Assembly (NCBI GenBank): GCA_030747695.1
Contig: JASLKG010000009.1
Location: 111,858-175,857 of the forward strand
Reading direction: 5' to 3'
DNA from: Candidatus Poseidoniaceae archaeon
GTDB taxonomy: Archaea; Thermoplasmatota; Poseidoniia; Poseidoniales; Poseidoniaceae
Length of the DNA stretch: 64,000 bases
The translations under genes were made by a program, and so were the position numbers. This document shows, in pieces, positions 47,691-58,927 of the stretch (the stretch's first letter is position 1; the number at the start of each line of letters is the position of its first letter). Under the pieces are notes generated by a model. The model searched no databases. It saw only the letters and a list, made by a program, of their open reading frames with translations, and was not told where the DNA came from.

Positions 47691-50600
47691 ATGACCCGGA
47701 GTTCGAAAGACGCCTTATCCCCATTGATTTTGGTATTAATTATGGTTTTAGCAACCCAAAATTCTTTCATCAGCAATAACCACTTGGATTCAGAAATTTA
47801 CCAGAACGAATCAAATATAATTTCAAACCCCACAGTCTCTCCAGTTTTAACCACACTTAGATTAGCCAATAATACCCCAATGTCCGATGTTACATTTTCT
47901 TATACTCCTTCTTCGAATGGACAGATAATACCTCCTGAAAATTTGTCATTGGTTTCCGACATACGCCCCGGAGGTCAAAGTTCTTATCCGGATGCATTTG
48001 CAATTGTGGGAAATGAATTGTTTTTTGCAGCAAATGATGGGACTCACGGTGAGGAATTATGGAAGTCAGATGGTACAGCCAACGGTACAGTACTTGTCAA
48101 AGACATACGACCCGGCTCGGGTGGAAGCGGGATCAATAATCCAATTGTTGTTGGCAATACCATGTTTTTCAAAGCCAATGACGGAGTACATGGTACGGAA
48201 TTGTGGAAGTCAGATGGTACAGCCAACGGCACAGTACTCGTCAAAGATATTCACAACACAAGTAATTCTGGAATAGATATGATGGCTCCGCTTGGCAATA
48301 AAATATTTTTCAAGGCAGACGATGGTATCCACGGATCTGAGCCGTGGGTAAGTGATGGAACACCTAGTGGGACTTACATGCTCAAGGATATGAGAGTAGG
48401 AACTGCTGGTAGTTCCGTTGCTTATTCGATTTATTTTGATGGTAAAGTATATTTCAGAGGATATAACAGTACTTATGGCTCAGAAATTTGGCATACAGAT
48501 GGTACAACCAACGGCACACAGTTGTTCAAAGACGTGCGTTCAGGTCAAGCAGGAAATAGTATGGGGCCAATGATAGTAGCCGATGACAGATTTTACTTTA
48601 AGGCAAGGGGCCAATACGGAACTACACTGTTTGTAAGTGATGGAACAGCGAATGGCACACAAGAAGTAATGATGCCAAATGGCACTACTGACCAATACGG
48701 TTCTATTGATGTGTTGGCTGCGGCTGGTAGCAATCTATTTTTCTCAGCATGGGGAGGTACTGCCGCATCCGGAGATCGCTATACTGGACAGGAACTTTGG
48801 TTCACCAACGGCACGGAAAACGGCACAATAAAAATGGATCTTTTACCAGGAAACAAAACGGACAACACTACTCGTCATTCCGGTCCGAAAAATGCAGTTT
48901 ATCATCCTCATGATGGACATTTATACTTTCTCGCTTGGGCGGATGATGGTTTGACCAATGGTGTCGATAGTAATGGTGACAATATAACTGGTGTCAAATT
49001 ATGGAGAAGTAATGGAACACTGAATGGGACCCATATTATTGATCCAGGTCTCGCAAAACCAGGGTGGAAAGGAAAACATGTTTCGATTATTAGTGCTGGA
49101 CTTTATGTGTACGCCTCACTGTATACTCCTAATGAAACAGATAGACACTGGTATAGGACAGACGGCACCGATAATGGCACTATACAATTATGCCAAGCTA
49201 ATACAACTCAATCATGTGTGACACATCCAGATAAAGCCGAAATGGCGATGGTTGATGGCACACTTTATTTCGAAGCATGCATTTGTAATAATGGTAATAC
49301 AGGAAGCGAATTGTATTCTATCAAAAATTCAACTGGAATTATTGCCGAAGTAGCTTGGAGCGTATACCCATCATTACCTTCCGGTCTTTCTATTAATTCT
49401 ACAAATGGTAAGATAAGTGGAACGCCCGATACGATTCAGAGTTCGACACAATATACGGTTTGGGCAAACTCAAGCCTCGAATCGGCTTCAGCAATTGTAG
49501 ATATTGAGATTGTAGGTGCACCAGAATTTAGTTATGAGCCATCAGAATATAACTTGCAACGTCTTCACCAAATGCCCGATGCCACGCCGATGTTGATAGG
49601 AGGAGTTGTTGAATCTTGGGAAATTAATCCTGATTTACCTAGTGGTTTAAATTTCGATTTATCAAATGGGAAAATTAGTGGTACTCCTACAGTTAATCAA
49701 AACATAACTACCTATTCAGTTTGGGGAAATAATTCAGCAGGCTCTCATACGTTTAGTGTTACGATTAAAGTTTCAGAAGAGCCTCCAAATATCGTATATC
49801 AAGATCCTTCTAGAGTAGCTACACAGTACATTAGGATGGATGATATTAATCCAATTAGTAACGGAGGTTTGATTACCTCGTGGGAAATATCACCAACATT
49901 ACCTCTTGGTTTGTTTTTCAATAATGGTACAATTACAGGTACTCCTGCAGTAAATCAATCTGAAGTTTCATACACAGTATGGGCAAATAATTCCGAGGGA
50001 TCTGATTCTGATGTTATTACTATTGAGATAGAAGAACCTCCTCTTGGAATAGTAATATCTCAATCGGAATTGATACTTGTCGAAAATATACAAATGGACT
50101 CTGTTTCGCTTATTTATATTGGAGATCAAGTTGACACATGGGAATTAGATGGTGATTTACCACCAGGTTTGATGTTTGAAACAACTAATCTCACAATCTA
50201 TGGAACACCAACTCAAATTGGAAATCAACTCAATGTTACAATTTGGGCAAATACCAGTTTAATGTCAGATTCAGTGTTTGTACCTATTGACATCTTATTG
50301 GATACTGATGGCGATTCAATGGCTGACGATTTTGGTTCTTTATCACCTTCATTTTTGGTTGAAGATGATGATGATGACAACGATGGAATTTCTGATAGCG
50401 TCGAACAATCATCGAATCCTAGTACAGATTCTTTACTAGCTGACACTGATGGCGATGGAGTTTGCGATGGACAAATCGACGTAACATATGGAGAAAATAA
50501 CATCTGTACAAGTGGTTACGATTATTTCCCAACAGATCCTGCAGCAGATGCTGACACTGATGGTGATGGCTATCCAGATGTTATACGAAGTGAATATAAC

Positions 50601-51380
50601 ACAACTTTGATTGCGGATGAAGATGATGATGGAGATGGCTTATCCGATGTTAATGAAACACTAGCGATATCGCAATCAAGTCCTCTATTGGCCGATACCG
50701 ATGGCGATGGAATCTGTGATGGATTCATAGATGTGACAATCCGTGAAGAATTCATATGCGATGCAGGACCAGATGCATTCCCAAATGATTCAGCAGCATA
50801 CATGGATACTGATAGCGATGGCAAACCCGATGATTTATTTGGAGTTTCGAGTACTGGCCTGGCAATAGATCATGATGACGATGGCGACCAATCAAGCGAT
50901 TTGGCTGAAATGGAGAATGGAACAGATCCAAAAGATCCATTAGATTTCCCTACCGATGACAATGATGGCGATGGATGGACAAATTCACAAGAGTTATTTT
51001 GCGGAACAGACAAAGAAGATCCATCAAGTAGGCCGATTGATTTTGATTTAGACAAATGGTGTGATGCAGATGATCCTGATGATGATAATGATAACTGGGA
51101 TGATTCTATGGAGAAAGATTGCGGAACAGATCCAAGAGATTCATCAGATACTCCTAAGGATGATGATAGAGATGGAATTTGTAACGGTTTAGAAGTAGAC
51201 GAGTCTTTCCCATGGTGGATACTCCCTCTGTTTTTGTTTGTAGCTCTAATTGTTGCTGGATATATCCGAATGGGCCGTCTATCAAAGCAAATGTCCGAAG
51301 TAATTGCAACATCACAACTTACAGATGCAACAGATACTGTGTGGGATGAAGAAGACGAAGATTTAGAGGATTCAAATTAA
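47691..51380 (+). CDS. Secreted ELWxxDGT-repeat / putative-Ig / thrombospondin-type-3-repeat protein with C-terminal TM
   Basis: GEELWKSDGTANGTVLVKDIRPG repeats, GLSINSTNGKISGTP putative-Ig repeats, DTDGDGxCDG TSP3-like repeats, C-terminal TM. Confidence 0.82.
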   Translation: MTRSSKDALSPLILVLIMVLATQNSFISNNHLDSEIYQNESNIISNPTVSPVLTTLRLANNTPMSDVTFSYTPSSNGQIIPPENLSLVSDIRPGGQSSYPDAFAIVGNELFFAANDGTHGEELWKSDGTANGTVLVKDIRPGSGGSGINNPIVVGNTMFFKANDGVHGTELWKSDGTANGTVLVKDIHNTSNSGIDMMAPLGNKIFFKADDGIHGSEPWVSDGTPSGTYMLKDMRVGTAGSSVAYSIYFDGKVYFRGYNSTYGSEIWHTDGTTNGTQLFKDVRSGQAGNSMGPMIVADDRFYFKARGQYGTTLFVSDGTANGTQEVMMPNGTTDQYGSIDVLAAAGSNLFFSAWGGTAASGDRYTGQELWFTNGTENGTIKMDLLPGNKTDNTTRHSGPKNAVYHPHDGHLYFLAWADDGLTNGVDSNGDNITGVKLWRSNGTLNGTHIIDPGLAKPGWKGKHVSIISAGLYVYASLYTPNETDRHWYRTDGTDNGTIQLCQANTTQSCVTHPDKAEMAMVDGTLYFEACICNNGNTGSELYSIKNSTGIIAEVAWSVYPSLPSGLSINSTNGKISGTPDTIQSSTQYTVWANSSLESASAIVDIEIVGAPEFSYEPSEYNLQRLHQMPDATPMLIGGVVESWEINPDLPSGLNFDLSNGKISGTPTVNQNITTYSVWGNNSAGSHTFSVTIKVSEEPPNIVYQDPSRVATQYIRMDDINPISNGGLITSWEISPTLPLGLFFNNGTITGTPAVNQSEVSYTVWANNSEGSDSDVITIEIEEPPLGIVISQSELILVENIQMDSVSLIYIGDQVDTWELDGDLPPGLMFETTNLTIYGTPTQIGNQLNVTIWANTSLMSDSVFVPIDILLDTDGDSMADDFGSLSPSFLVEDDDDDNDGISDSVEQSSNPSTDSLLADTDGDGVCDGQIDVTYGENNICTSGYDYFPTDPAADADTDGDGYPDVIRSEYNTTLIADEDDDGDGLSDVNETLAISQSSPLLADTDGDGICDGFIDVTIREEFICDAGPDAFPNDSAAYMDTDSDGKPDDLFGVSSTGLAIDHDDDGDQSSDLAEMENGTDPKDPLDFPTDDNDGDGWTNSQELFCGTDKEDPSSRPIDFDLDKWCDADDPDDDNDNWDDSMEKDCGTDPRDSSDTPKDDDRDGICNGLEVDESFPWWILPLFLFVALIVAGYIRMGRLSKQMSEVIATSQLTDATDTVWDEEDEDLEDSN

Positions 51381-51431
51381 TCTATTTAGATAAGCCATTA
51401 ACATCATACGTTATATTGATGAGGCGGAAAT

Positions 51432-53768
51432 ATGGAAGGATTCACTGAACCTGAAATGCTTGAAGGAAGGGCGTTTTACAAACTTGGTGAATTTAGTTAT
51501 GATAATCGAAGAAAGGTATTAGTTGCCGGATTATTGGTATGTGTTGCACTTTCATCTTTGATGCTAATGGGTCCTAATTGGGCCGAAGCCTGGGGAGAAG
51601 GTGAAATGGAATCTGTTGAGGTTGGAGAGTTATTTGCTGAAGCAGCAGAAAATAGAAACGAAACAGTAACTCAAAATTTCCAATATCTTGTATATCACCC
51701 CACATTAAATGATAGTGATGATACATGGAGAAATACCGTTATCGAATCATTGCAAAAATTCGCGTCACATGAGGATATAACCATAGTTTATTCTTGGGAA
51801 GTTGAAGAATTAGATCGCACAAAATTTATTCATGAAAAAGATGGATTTTGGGCAATCAATATTGTGGCAATGGATATGAGCAGATCTGACGCGAAAGCCT
51901 TCTATTCTGATACTAAGGATTCAATTTCTGTAGATGGTACTTTTGAAGATTGGAGAACAGGAAATATTGCGGTCGATCATGTTTTTGATCAGCGTATTGC
52001 TGATGATTTAGTCGAAGCCGAACTTATTTCAGGACCACTTTCATTGATTATACTTGGAATAGTATTTGGAACTTTAATCGCGGCTCTGTTGCCTATTGGA
52101 ATAGGTTTAATGACAGTATTAGCAGCAATGGGAGTTACAATTTGGCTATCTAACATAACCGATCTAACTCAATATGCAATTAACATCATCACATTGATTG
52201 GAATTGGAGTATCGATCGATTATTCTTTGTTTATGGTTAATCGTTTCAGAGAAGAGCTGGAATTGGGAAGAGATACGAAAACCGCAACTGCAGTAACAGT
52301 TGCAACTGCAGGAAAAGCAGTATTTTTCTCTGGAGTTACTGTTGCTATTGGATTAATGGGAATGTTATTCTTTGTTAATACGAGTCTTCCAAGTTTAGGA
52401 GTAGGTGGAACTTTAGCGGTTTCAATCGCTATGGTATATTCATTAATCGTATTGCCTTCGATATTAGCAATTCTTGGCAATAAAGTAAACACTGGTAGAA
52501 AATTACCATTTTCATTTAAGATTACTTCTGATGATGGAGAAGGAATCTGGTCAAGAATTGCTAAGACTGTAATGAAGTATCCATGGGCGGTTCTTATTCC
52601 AACTTTGATAATTCTATTAGGGGCGGGATTACCATTCTTTCAAGCCGAATTTTCACTAACATCTGCAGATGGATTGCCTCCTGATGATGAAGCGAGAGTT
52701 GGCTTAAATTATATCGATGATTATTGGCCTGAGAGTGCAAGGAATGTAGCTTTAGTAATGGTTGATTTAGATGGCGGAGATCCATTAAATGAGACTAATC
52801 TTCGATTGGTCCACCAATGGATGAATGATAGATTAGATGATGAACAGGTTGTCGATGTTTTCGGATATGCTTTACCTGAAATTGGAATGAGTGAAGAAGA
52901 AGTAGTACAATTTTGGTTAACTCCTGCAGAAGAATTACCAGATGAAACTAGAAATGAAACACTTACAACTAGAGCATACCTTAGCAATCAGTATTTTGCA
53001 GATGATTTAACGTACATTATATTGTCATTAGATGGCCCACAAAGCGGTCAAGAAAGTCTTCAATATGTTGAGCAGATTAGGGAGGAGAGGTCATTATTGC
53101 TAAGTGAATTGGAATCAGGTGAATCAGGGCAATTATTGGTTGGCGGTTTTGCAGCATTAAGTCTTGACAATGTAAATGCAATCAAAGAAAACTTGCCAAT
53201 TGCTTTAGCCTTTATTTTGATATCAACATCAATTTTGATTTTCATACAGGTTAGAAGCGTATTGATACCATTGAAAGCAATCGTGATGAATATTCTTTCA
53301 ATTTCTGCCTCATTTGGAATGTTAGTGTTTGTTTTCCAATGGGGCAATGGTTCAGAATTATTGAATTTCACACCTCAACCAATCGATGTTGGGAATCCTG
53401 TAATCATGTTCTGTATTGTATTCGGATTATCAATGGATTATGAAGTATTAATGCTCTCTAGGATTCATGAAGAATGGGAAAGGACTGGAGATAATACCTT
53501 AGCTGTAGCAAACGGATTGCAGCGAACAGGGCGATTAATTACAGGAGCTGCAGCGATAATGGTAGTTGTTTTTGGAGCGTTCGGACTTTCTTCAGTTATT
53601 GTTTTGAAACAGATTGGATTAGGACTTGCTCTTGCTATTTTTATTGATGCCACAATAGTTCGCGCTCTAGTTGTACCTGCTACTATGCGTCTTATGGGGG
53701 ATGCAAATTGGTGGATGCCGAATTGGCTTTCCTTTTCAAAGAACACTGAAAATGTAAAGGAATCCTAG
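51432..53768 (+). CDS. MMPL/RND-family transporter
   Basis: Two repeats of RND TM bundle: ITLIGIGVSIDYSLFMVNRFREELE and IVFGLSMDYEVLMLSRIHEEWERTGD. Confidence 0.88.
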   Translation: MEGFTEPEMLEGRAFYKLGEFSYDNRRKVLVAGLLVCVALSSLMLMGPNWAEAWGEGEMESVEVGELFAEAAENRNETVTQNFQYLVYHPTLNDSDDTWRNTVIESLQKFASHEDITIVYSWEVEELDRTKFIHEKDGFWAINIVAMDMSRSDAKAFYSDTKDSISVDGTFEDWRTGNIAVDHVFDQRIADDLVEAELISGPLSLIILGIVFGTLIAALLPIGIGLMTVLAAMGVTIWLSNITDLTQYAINIITLIGIGVSIDYSLFMVNRFREELELGRDTKTATAVTVATAGKAVFFSGVTVAIGLMGMLFFVNTSLPSLGVGGTLAVSIAMVYSLIVLPSILAILGNKVNTGRKLPFSFKITSDDGEGIWSRIAKTVMKYPWAVLIPTLIILLGAGLPFFQAEFSLTSADGLPPDDEARVGLNYIDDYWPESARNVALVMVDLDGGDPLNETNLRLVHQWMNDRLDDEQVVDVFGYALPEIGMSEEEVVQFWLTPAEELPDETRNETLTTRAYLSNQYFADDLTYIILSLDGPQSGQESLQYVEQIREERSLLLSELESGESGQLLVGGFAALSLDNVNAIKENLPIALAFILISTSILIFIQVRSVLIPLKAIVMNILSISASFGMLVFVFQWGNGSELLNFTPQPIDVGNPVIMFCIVFGLSMDYEVLMLSRIHEEWERTGDNTLAVANGLQRTGRLITGAAAIMVVVFGAFGLSSVIVLKQIGLGLALAIFIDATIVRALVVPATMRLMGDANWWMPNWLSFSKNTENVKES

Positions 53769-54158
53769 GAATGAGTGAAAGAAAACTAAGGCGATAAGCA
53801 AATCAGCCGCTCTTCCATGTTTCTTCTTCGCAACATTTTCTTTTTTGGCAACACGCCCCCATCTTGTCATGATCCAAAGCAATATTATTCCAAACGGACC
53901 CATAAAGCCATGCAATTGTGTTGGCATTAAACCGAGTCCAGTGTACCATCTTGCGGCAAAAGCAATTATCACAATAGCAATTGCAGAAATTAAGATTCGT
54001 TCACCGATCTTCTCATGGTTCTCGATATGTTGTCGGCGCTCTTTACCCTTCAATTTTCGGCTTTTATTTTTCCATCCATATTGCCACCACATCCACCCTA
54101 GTAAGATGCACGCCAAGATGGGATGCAGTAACAGGATGAGGGTATCAGCTATGTCCAT
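53736..54158 (-). CDS. Membrane protein (DUF4079-like)
   Basis: About 4 TM segments, HP-x-LA...H-x-x-x-G pattern; ATG 54158 preferred over the longer ORF start 54302. Confidence 0.5.
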   Translation of the reverse strand: MDIADTLILLLHPILACILLGWMWWQYGWKNKSRKLKGKERRQHIENHEKIGERILISAIAIVIIAFAARWYTGLGLMPTQLHGFMGPFGIILLWIMTRWGRVAKKENVAKKKHGRAADLLIALVFFHSFLGFLYIFSVL

Positions 54159-54242
54159 CTGAATTAGACGAGGAGGTCTTGCATCATGGTTCTTTGGCAA
54201 CACTGCTATGGCCGGTGGCTCTAAAGAGGAGCCGCCAAACGC

Positions 54243-54261
54243 CTCACCCCGTAGGGGTGAG
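54243..54261 (+). other. Hairpin CTCACCCC-GTA-GGGGTGAG abutting ATG 54262, with GGTGAG in its 3' arm
   Basis: Perfect 8-bp inverted repeat, 3-nt loop. Confidence 0.8.
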
Positions 54262-57200
54262 ATGGAACTGCAGGAAAAGAACGCTATCATTTGCCTTGAC
54301 AAGTGTATGAAGGAGAATCTTCCTGTAGTAACTCGTCAAAGAATGGTAGCTAGAATGCCTGAATTTGGCATGCTAACCAAACCCTGGAAATCGATAGTAT
54401 TAATCGCACTAAATGAAATACAAGTCCCTAGTGACGATGAAGATGAAAATAATCCGCCTCAACACTCAATAGGTAGTAGGAGGAGATCTCGAACCCGAAG
54501 AGGCGGAAGAAGTGGAAGCGGGCCCATGGAATGGCTTCCAGAAGCTACCGATGTCTTGATTGATGATGGCACATCTTCAGCATTTAGATTAGCAGTTTTG
54601 TTAATTCGCAAAACATTATTCCCTGATAATTGGGAAGATAATTGGGATGATATTATCGCTTCATTACGGGAACAAACAACCAGTGATGGCGTACATCCAG
54701 TATGGGGGAAAATCGCAGTAGCAACACCTATTTTGGCACAATTTGCAGCATTTCCAAAGTCAGAAGTCGAAGAAGAATTAGAAGATAAATTCGATTTAAA
54801 ATCAGGTTGGATTGATCCTTCAAATGCTAAAGAATTAGCATCAACTCTTGAGAAATTAGAGTCAAACACTTCAGATGCTATTGTACGTGCATCAATACAA
54901 AAAGCTAGAGCGCAATTGAAAGGTAAAAGGGGACTTAGAGATATACAAAATCTGGAGTCTTTAGAAGGTGAAGCAAGTCTTATCAGTTCACTCGTCTTGA
55001 TTCATTTAGGTAAAGATGCTAGTAATTCATTGAAGGAATTAGGTAAAATTGATGCAAAACTTTCTTCCGCACTAATTGACCTTGTAACATTGCGTTCAGG
55101 GAAAATGACAAATTGGAAAAAAGTTAGGTCATTAGATGATTCAAGTGGATTGTCAACAGCACGACGTAAAGCAGCGTGGGCATTAATGCCTGATTCGTCA
55201 TCTAATCTTTCAAGTTCAGAATTGAGAATTGGTATAGAATCGATAAATGATTCTCAGCAAAAGGATAAGGCTACATGGTGGTTACTTTCATCTTTGGTCA
55301 AAGAAAAAAAGGTAGATGAAGCAACTAGCGTTCTAAATTCCCTTGAAATTGAATCTAATACTGAAATTACAGATTTATTACCACTTTTGAGAAAATTAGG
55401 AGAAGAAGCAACTAATTGGTTAAACAATCAACTTTCAAAACTGTCTGAAAAATCACTTTCACAAATTGTTGATGATAACAAGATTTCAATTGCTGTTCGT
55501 CTAAATGCAGCACGTAAATTAATTGATTCTGGTTCGGAGATAGGACTTGAATCTTCAGTTGAATTATTTACAAAGGGCCTAGATTTTAATAGGCTTGCAG
55601 ATTTATTATTGACGGAACCAAACCGCCCGGGAAAATTCCCATATGAGACATTATTAGTTACTCATCTGTTGCCTGCAAAATCTAAAGGAATGGATTTCCA
55701 AGAGTTAAGAGTTGCGAGGAAAAATGCTTTATCAACAATAGAATCAATGAAAGGATCCGACGCATTTTCTGATGTTTCGCGTGGATTAATTATGATGCTT
55801 GATGGCGCGCCTCTATCTGATGACAAATGGGTAATTACTAAATTAAATAAATCTGGACTTAAAGCCTTCAATAATTGCCGTCAAGCGTTACGTGAGGGAG
55901 GAGATGGCCTTGCAAATCCAAAAGTAATTGACGATCTTGCAGATAGTGTAGATGATGCCGATTTGACAGAAATTGAAGCACGTCTTTTCAATGCAGTAAT
56001 AGATACATTGCACCTTAACCGAGCATCATTGTTATTACAAAACGGACAAAAATCAGGAGTAGAAGAGTTACTCAATGGACTATTGAGTGATGAAGAGACT
56101 GCTATGCCAATGATACAAGCAGTTAGGCATTTGGTGTTAGAATATGATATTGGCTTACCTAACCTAGTGTCCTGGTACCAACAGAATGAACCTCTATCGC
56201 CTTGGCATACACTTGCACGTGCTGCTGTTCATTCAAGTAATGGTTCTGAATTAAATGCAGCTAGAGATTATAGAAAGGCAGGAGATCACCCTGATTTTGA
56301 TTATGAACATCAAATTATTCTTTATCGTAAAGCATTGATTCATCTGGCACATTCGAGGCAATGGTCAGAAGCAGTTGAGTTATTAGATAGCCAACAGGCA
56401 TTGAAGACAGCAGTAACTCGTAGATTCCAACTTTATTTGAGAGTATCAAATAGTGCAGCAGATGTGAAACGAACCGATGAAGCAACAAGAATGCTGAAAA
56501 ATTTTGTAAAAAGAACAAAAATAGTAGATCAGGAAGATCAATATGGAGAAATAAAACAAGTCTCACGAATTCAACATTCTGAAGAAGAACTTGATTTATT
56601 GAGAAATTATCCTCATTCACATTCTAGACCCTTGCCTTCTGAGCCATTTGGCGGTAGGGTAAAGGCTGCTTTGAATTCTCTACAAAGAGAAAAGAGACGC
56701 ACTAGACATACCTTCGAAAATAGATATGCTATTGCAATGCAATTTGACCCGATAAGCCTTGAAGATATATATGAAATAGCACATGAAGCAGCAGCAAAAA
56801 ACCCTCAAGAAGGACTTATGCTTTTAGAGAGAGCTCAAAACTCATCTAAGTTTGATTCACGTGATAAAAAGAGACTCGCTAGGGCCGAAAAAGGCTTGTT
56901 TTCAACCCACAAACACAATCTTGTAGTTCGTCAAAGAGCTTATCTTCGTAATTTGGATTTAAAACCATTAGTCATTGTTGATACAAATATCCTAATCGAT
57001 GAACTTCAACATAGAATTAGTGAGGGGATGGGGATTTCGACAGAATCATCTCTAGATATAGTAGGTTATGGACAATTCCACCGTATGCTGAAAAAGCGTT
57101 CGGAAGAAGGAAAAATCCACCTTTGGTTACCTAAAGTAGTCAGGGATGAATTACAGATGATTGCTACAGATGTAGAAAGAATGCGTTCTAGGTTTGATGA

Positions 57201-57648
57201 CACACACATATCTTCTGTAGTTCTTGACAAATTATTGACAAAAGATAATCTTCACAATATTGCTAATGGTATTGTTTCTGATTTTTCCAACTGGTCACCA
57301 CTAGATTTGCATTTGGAAGATGAGACTAATGATGAAGAATTACGCGATGAGTTGAAGCGATTTTTATTGGATCACTACGAGGTTTATGAGGAAATAACAG
57401 CAATGAAGAGGTTGAGTGGGGAGCCACTACGTGGCGTAATTAACGGTAAGGATGTATATCCTGAAGTCCCCGATCAAACATTAATGTGCCTTGCCTCAAT
57501 TCTAGCTAATCAGCCATTAACTGAAATAGGCAGTATTCTTGTTGCAACAAGAGATAGTGATTTTGCTTTAGTAGCAAGAGCAGTGGAAGAAAGATTTGGT
57601 TTCGGAGTAATTGCAAATAGCCGAAACCTGAATACATGGCTCAAATAA
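54262..57648 (+). CDS. Large helical (solenoid-like) protein with C-terminal PIN nuclease domain
   Basis: LKPLVIVDTNILIDEL...PKVVRDELQMIA...EVPDQTLMCLASIL...ILVATRDSDFALVAR PIN acidic motifs; long alpha-helical N-terminal region with a basic RRRSRTRRGGRSGSG stretch. ATG 54262 directly follows a hairpin; ORF start is 54208. Confidence 0.7.
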   Translation: MELQEKNAIICLDKCMKENLPVVTRQRMVARMPEFGMLTKPWKSIVLIALNEIQVPSDDEDENNPPQHSIGSRRRSRTRRGGRSGSGPMEWLPEATDVLIDDGTSSAFRLAVLLIRKTLFPDNWEDNWDDIIASLREQTTSDGVHPVWGKIAVATPILAQFAAFPKSEVEEELEDKFDLKSGWIDPSNAKELASTLEKLESNTSDAIVRASIQKARAQLKGKRGLRDIQNLESLEGEASLISSLVLIHLGKDASNSLKELGKIDAKLSSALIDLVTLRSGKMTNWKKVRSLDDSSGLSTARRKAAWALMPDSSSNLSSSELRIGIESINDSQQKDKATWWLLSSLVKEKKVDEATSVLNSLEIESNTEITDLLPLLRKLGEEATNWLNNQLSKLSEKSLSQIVDDNKISIAVRLNAARKLIDSGSEIGLESSVELFTKGLDFNRLADLLLTEPNRPGKFPYETLLVTHLLPAKSKGMDFQELRVARKNALSTIESMKGSDAFSDVSRGLIMMLDGAPLSDDKWVITKLNKSGLKAFNNCRQALREGGDGLANPKVIDDLADSVDDADLTEIEARLFNAVIDTLHLNRASLLLQNGQKSGVEELLNGLLSDEETAMPMIQAVRHLVLEYDIGLPNLVSWYQQNEPLSPWHTLARAAVHSSNGSELNAARDYRKAGDHPDFDYEHQIILYRKALIHLAHSRQWSEAVELLDSQQALKTAVTRRFQLYLRVSNSAADVKRTDEATRMLKNFVKRTKIVDQEDQYGEIKQVSRIQHSEEELDLLRNYPHSHSRPLPSEPFGGRVKAALNSLQREKRRTRHTFENRYAIAMQFDPISLEDIYEIAHEAAAKNPQEGLMLLERAQNSSKFDSRDKKRLARAEKGLFSTHKHNLVVRQRAYLRNLDLKPLVIVDTNILIDELQHRISEGMGISTESSLDIVGYGQFHRMLKKRSEEGKIHLWLPKVVRDELQMIATDVERMRSRFDDTHISSVVLDKLLTKDNLHNIANGIVSDFSNWSPLDLHLEDETNDEELRDELKRFLLDHYEVYEEITAMKRLSGEPLRGVINGKDVYPEVPDQTLMCLASILANQPLTEIGSILVATRDSDFALVARAVEERFGFGVIANSRNLNTWLK

Positions 57649-57691
57649 CCAAAAAACAACTCAATTTTAGGTATGTGCCGGGAATATCCCT

Positions 57692-58927
57692 TTACATGTG
57701 AGAGATGATTGCCTTTCCGAATGATGAGCAAGAGAGCAATTCAGCATCATCCATTAGGCGCTCAAAATCGTAAGTAACGGTCTTGGCAGAGATTGCCCCC
57801 TCCATTCCCTTTACGATTAGATCTGCAGCCTCAAACCAGCCCATGTGGCGCAACATCATCTCTGCGGAGAGTATTAGTGAACCTGGATTGACCTTATCTT
57901 GACCAGCATATTTTGGTGCTGTACCATGAGTTGCCTCAAAGATTGAGATCCCGGTATCGTAGTTGATATTTGCACCAGGAGCAATTCCAATTCCACCGAC
58001 TTGAGCGGCTAGGGCATCAGAGATATAGTCGCCATTAAGGTTCATTGTCGCAAGTACTCCGTATTCTGCAGGACGGGTTATTATTTGTTGTAACATTGCA
58101 TCCGCAATTACATCCTTGATTGTGATAGTCTTGCCAGTACTTGGATTCTTGAAAGTACACCATGGTCCTCCATCAAGTTCAACAGCACCAAATTCATCTT
58201 TTGCAAGCTGATATCCCCAATCACGAAAACCCCCTTCTGTGAATTTCATTATGTTGCCTTTGTGAACTAGGGTTACACTTTCTTTATCATTTTCAACAGC
58301 ATATCGTATTGCAGCTCGCACGATTCGCGCAGTCCCTTCTTTACTGATTGGCTTGATGCCTATACCGGAAGTATTTGGAAAACGAATCTTGTCAACTCCC
58401 ATTTCATTGACTAAAAAGTCAATGACCTTTGCAACTTCTACAGAACCAGATTCCCATTCAATTCCAGCATAAACATCTTCACTATTTTCACGGAAAATAA
58501 TCATATCAACATCTCCAGGAGATTTGACTGGAGAGGGAGTTCCATCATACCATCGCACAGGTCTAACACAAGCGAAGAGGTCCAATTTTTGCCGAAGAGC
58601 AACATTAAGTGAGCGTATACCTCCTCCAACAGGTGTAGTTAGTGGTCCTTTGATAGAAACCAATCCAGAACGCATTGCTTCAAGTGTTGTTTCTGGCAAC
58701 CATTCTCCAGTTGCATTGAATGCTTTTTCTCCTGCTAAAGTTTCACTCCAAGTAATTGATTTTGAACCCCCATATGCATTTTCAACTGCAGCATCAACAA
58801 CTTTGATCATTACAGGGGTAATATCGACTCCAATACCATCTCCTTCGATGTAGTGTACGATTGGGTTATTTGGAATTACTAGCATTCCATTTTCCATGGT
58901 AATTGGTGTCCCTGACATGATGCTCAT
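57692..58927 (-). CDS. icd: Isocitrate dehydrogenase (NADP-type)
   Basis: [64 protein letters not shown]. Confidence 0.94.
   Translation of the reverse strand: MSIMSGTPITMENGMLVIPNNPIVHYIEGDGIGVDITPVMIKVVDAAVENAYGGSKSITWSETLAGEKAFNATGEWLPETTLEAMRSGLVSIKGPLTTPVGGGIRSLNVALRQKLDLFACVRPVRWYDGTPSPVKSPGDVDMIIFRENSEDVYAGIEWESGSVEVAKVIDFLVNEMGVDKIRFPNTSGIGIKPISKEGTARIVRAAIRYAVENDKESVTLVHKGNIMKFTEGGFRDWGYQLAKDEFGAVELDGGPWCTFKNPSTGKTITIKDVIADAMLQQIITRPAEYGVLATMNLNGDYISDALAAQVGGIGIAPGANINYDTGISIFEATHGTAPKYAGQDKVNPGSLILSAEMMLRHMGWFEAADLIVKGMEGAISAKTVTYDFERLMDDAELLSCSSFGKAIISHM

Noticed and set aside
48044-48260. Direct repeats that could be CRISPR or a mobile-element footprint
   Set aside because: Repeats are in-frame ELWxxDGT protein repeats.
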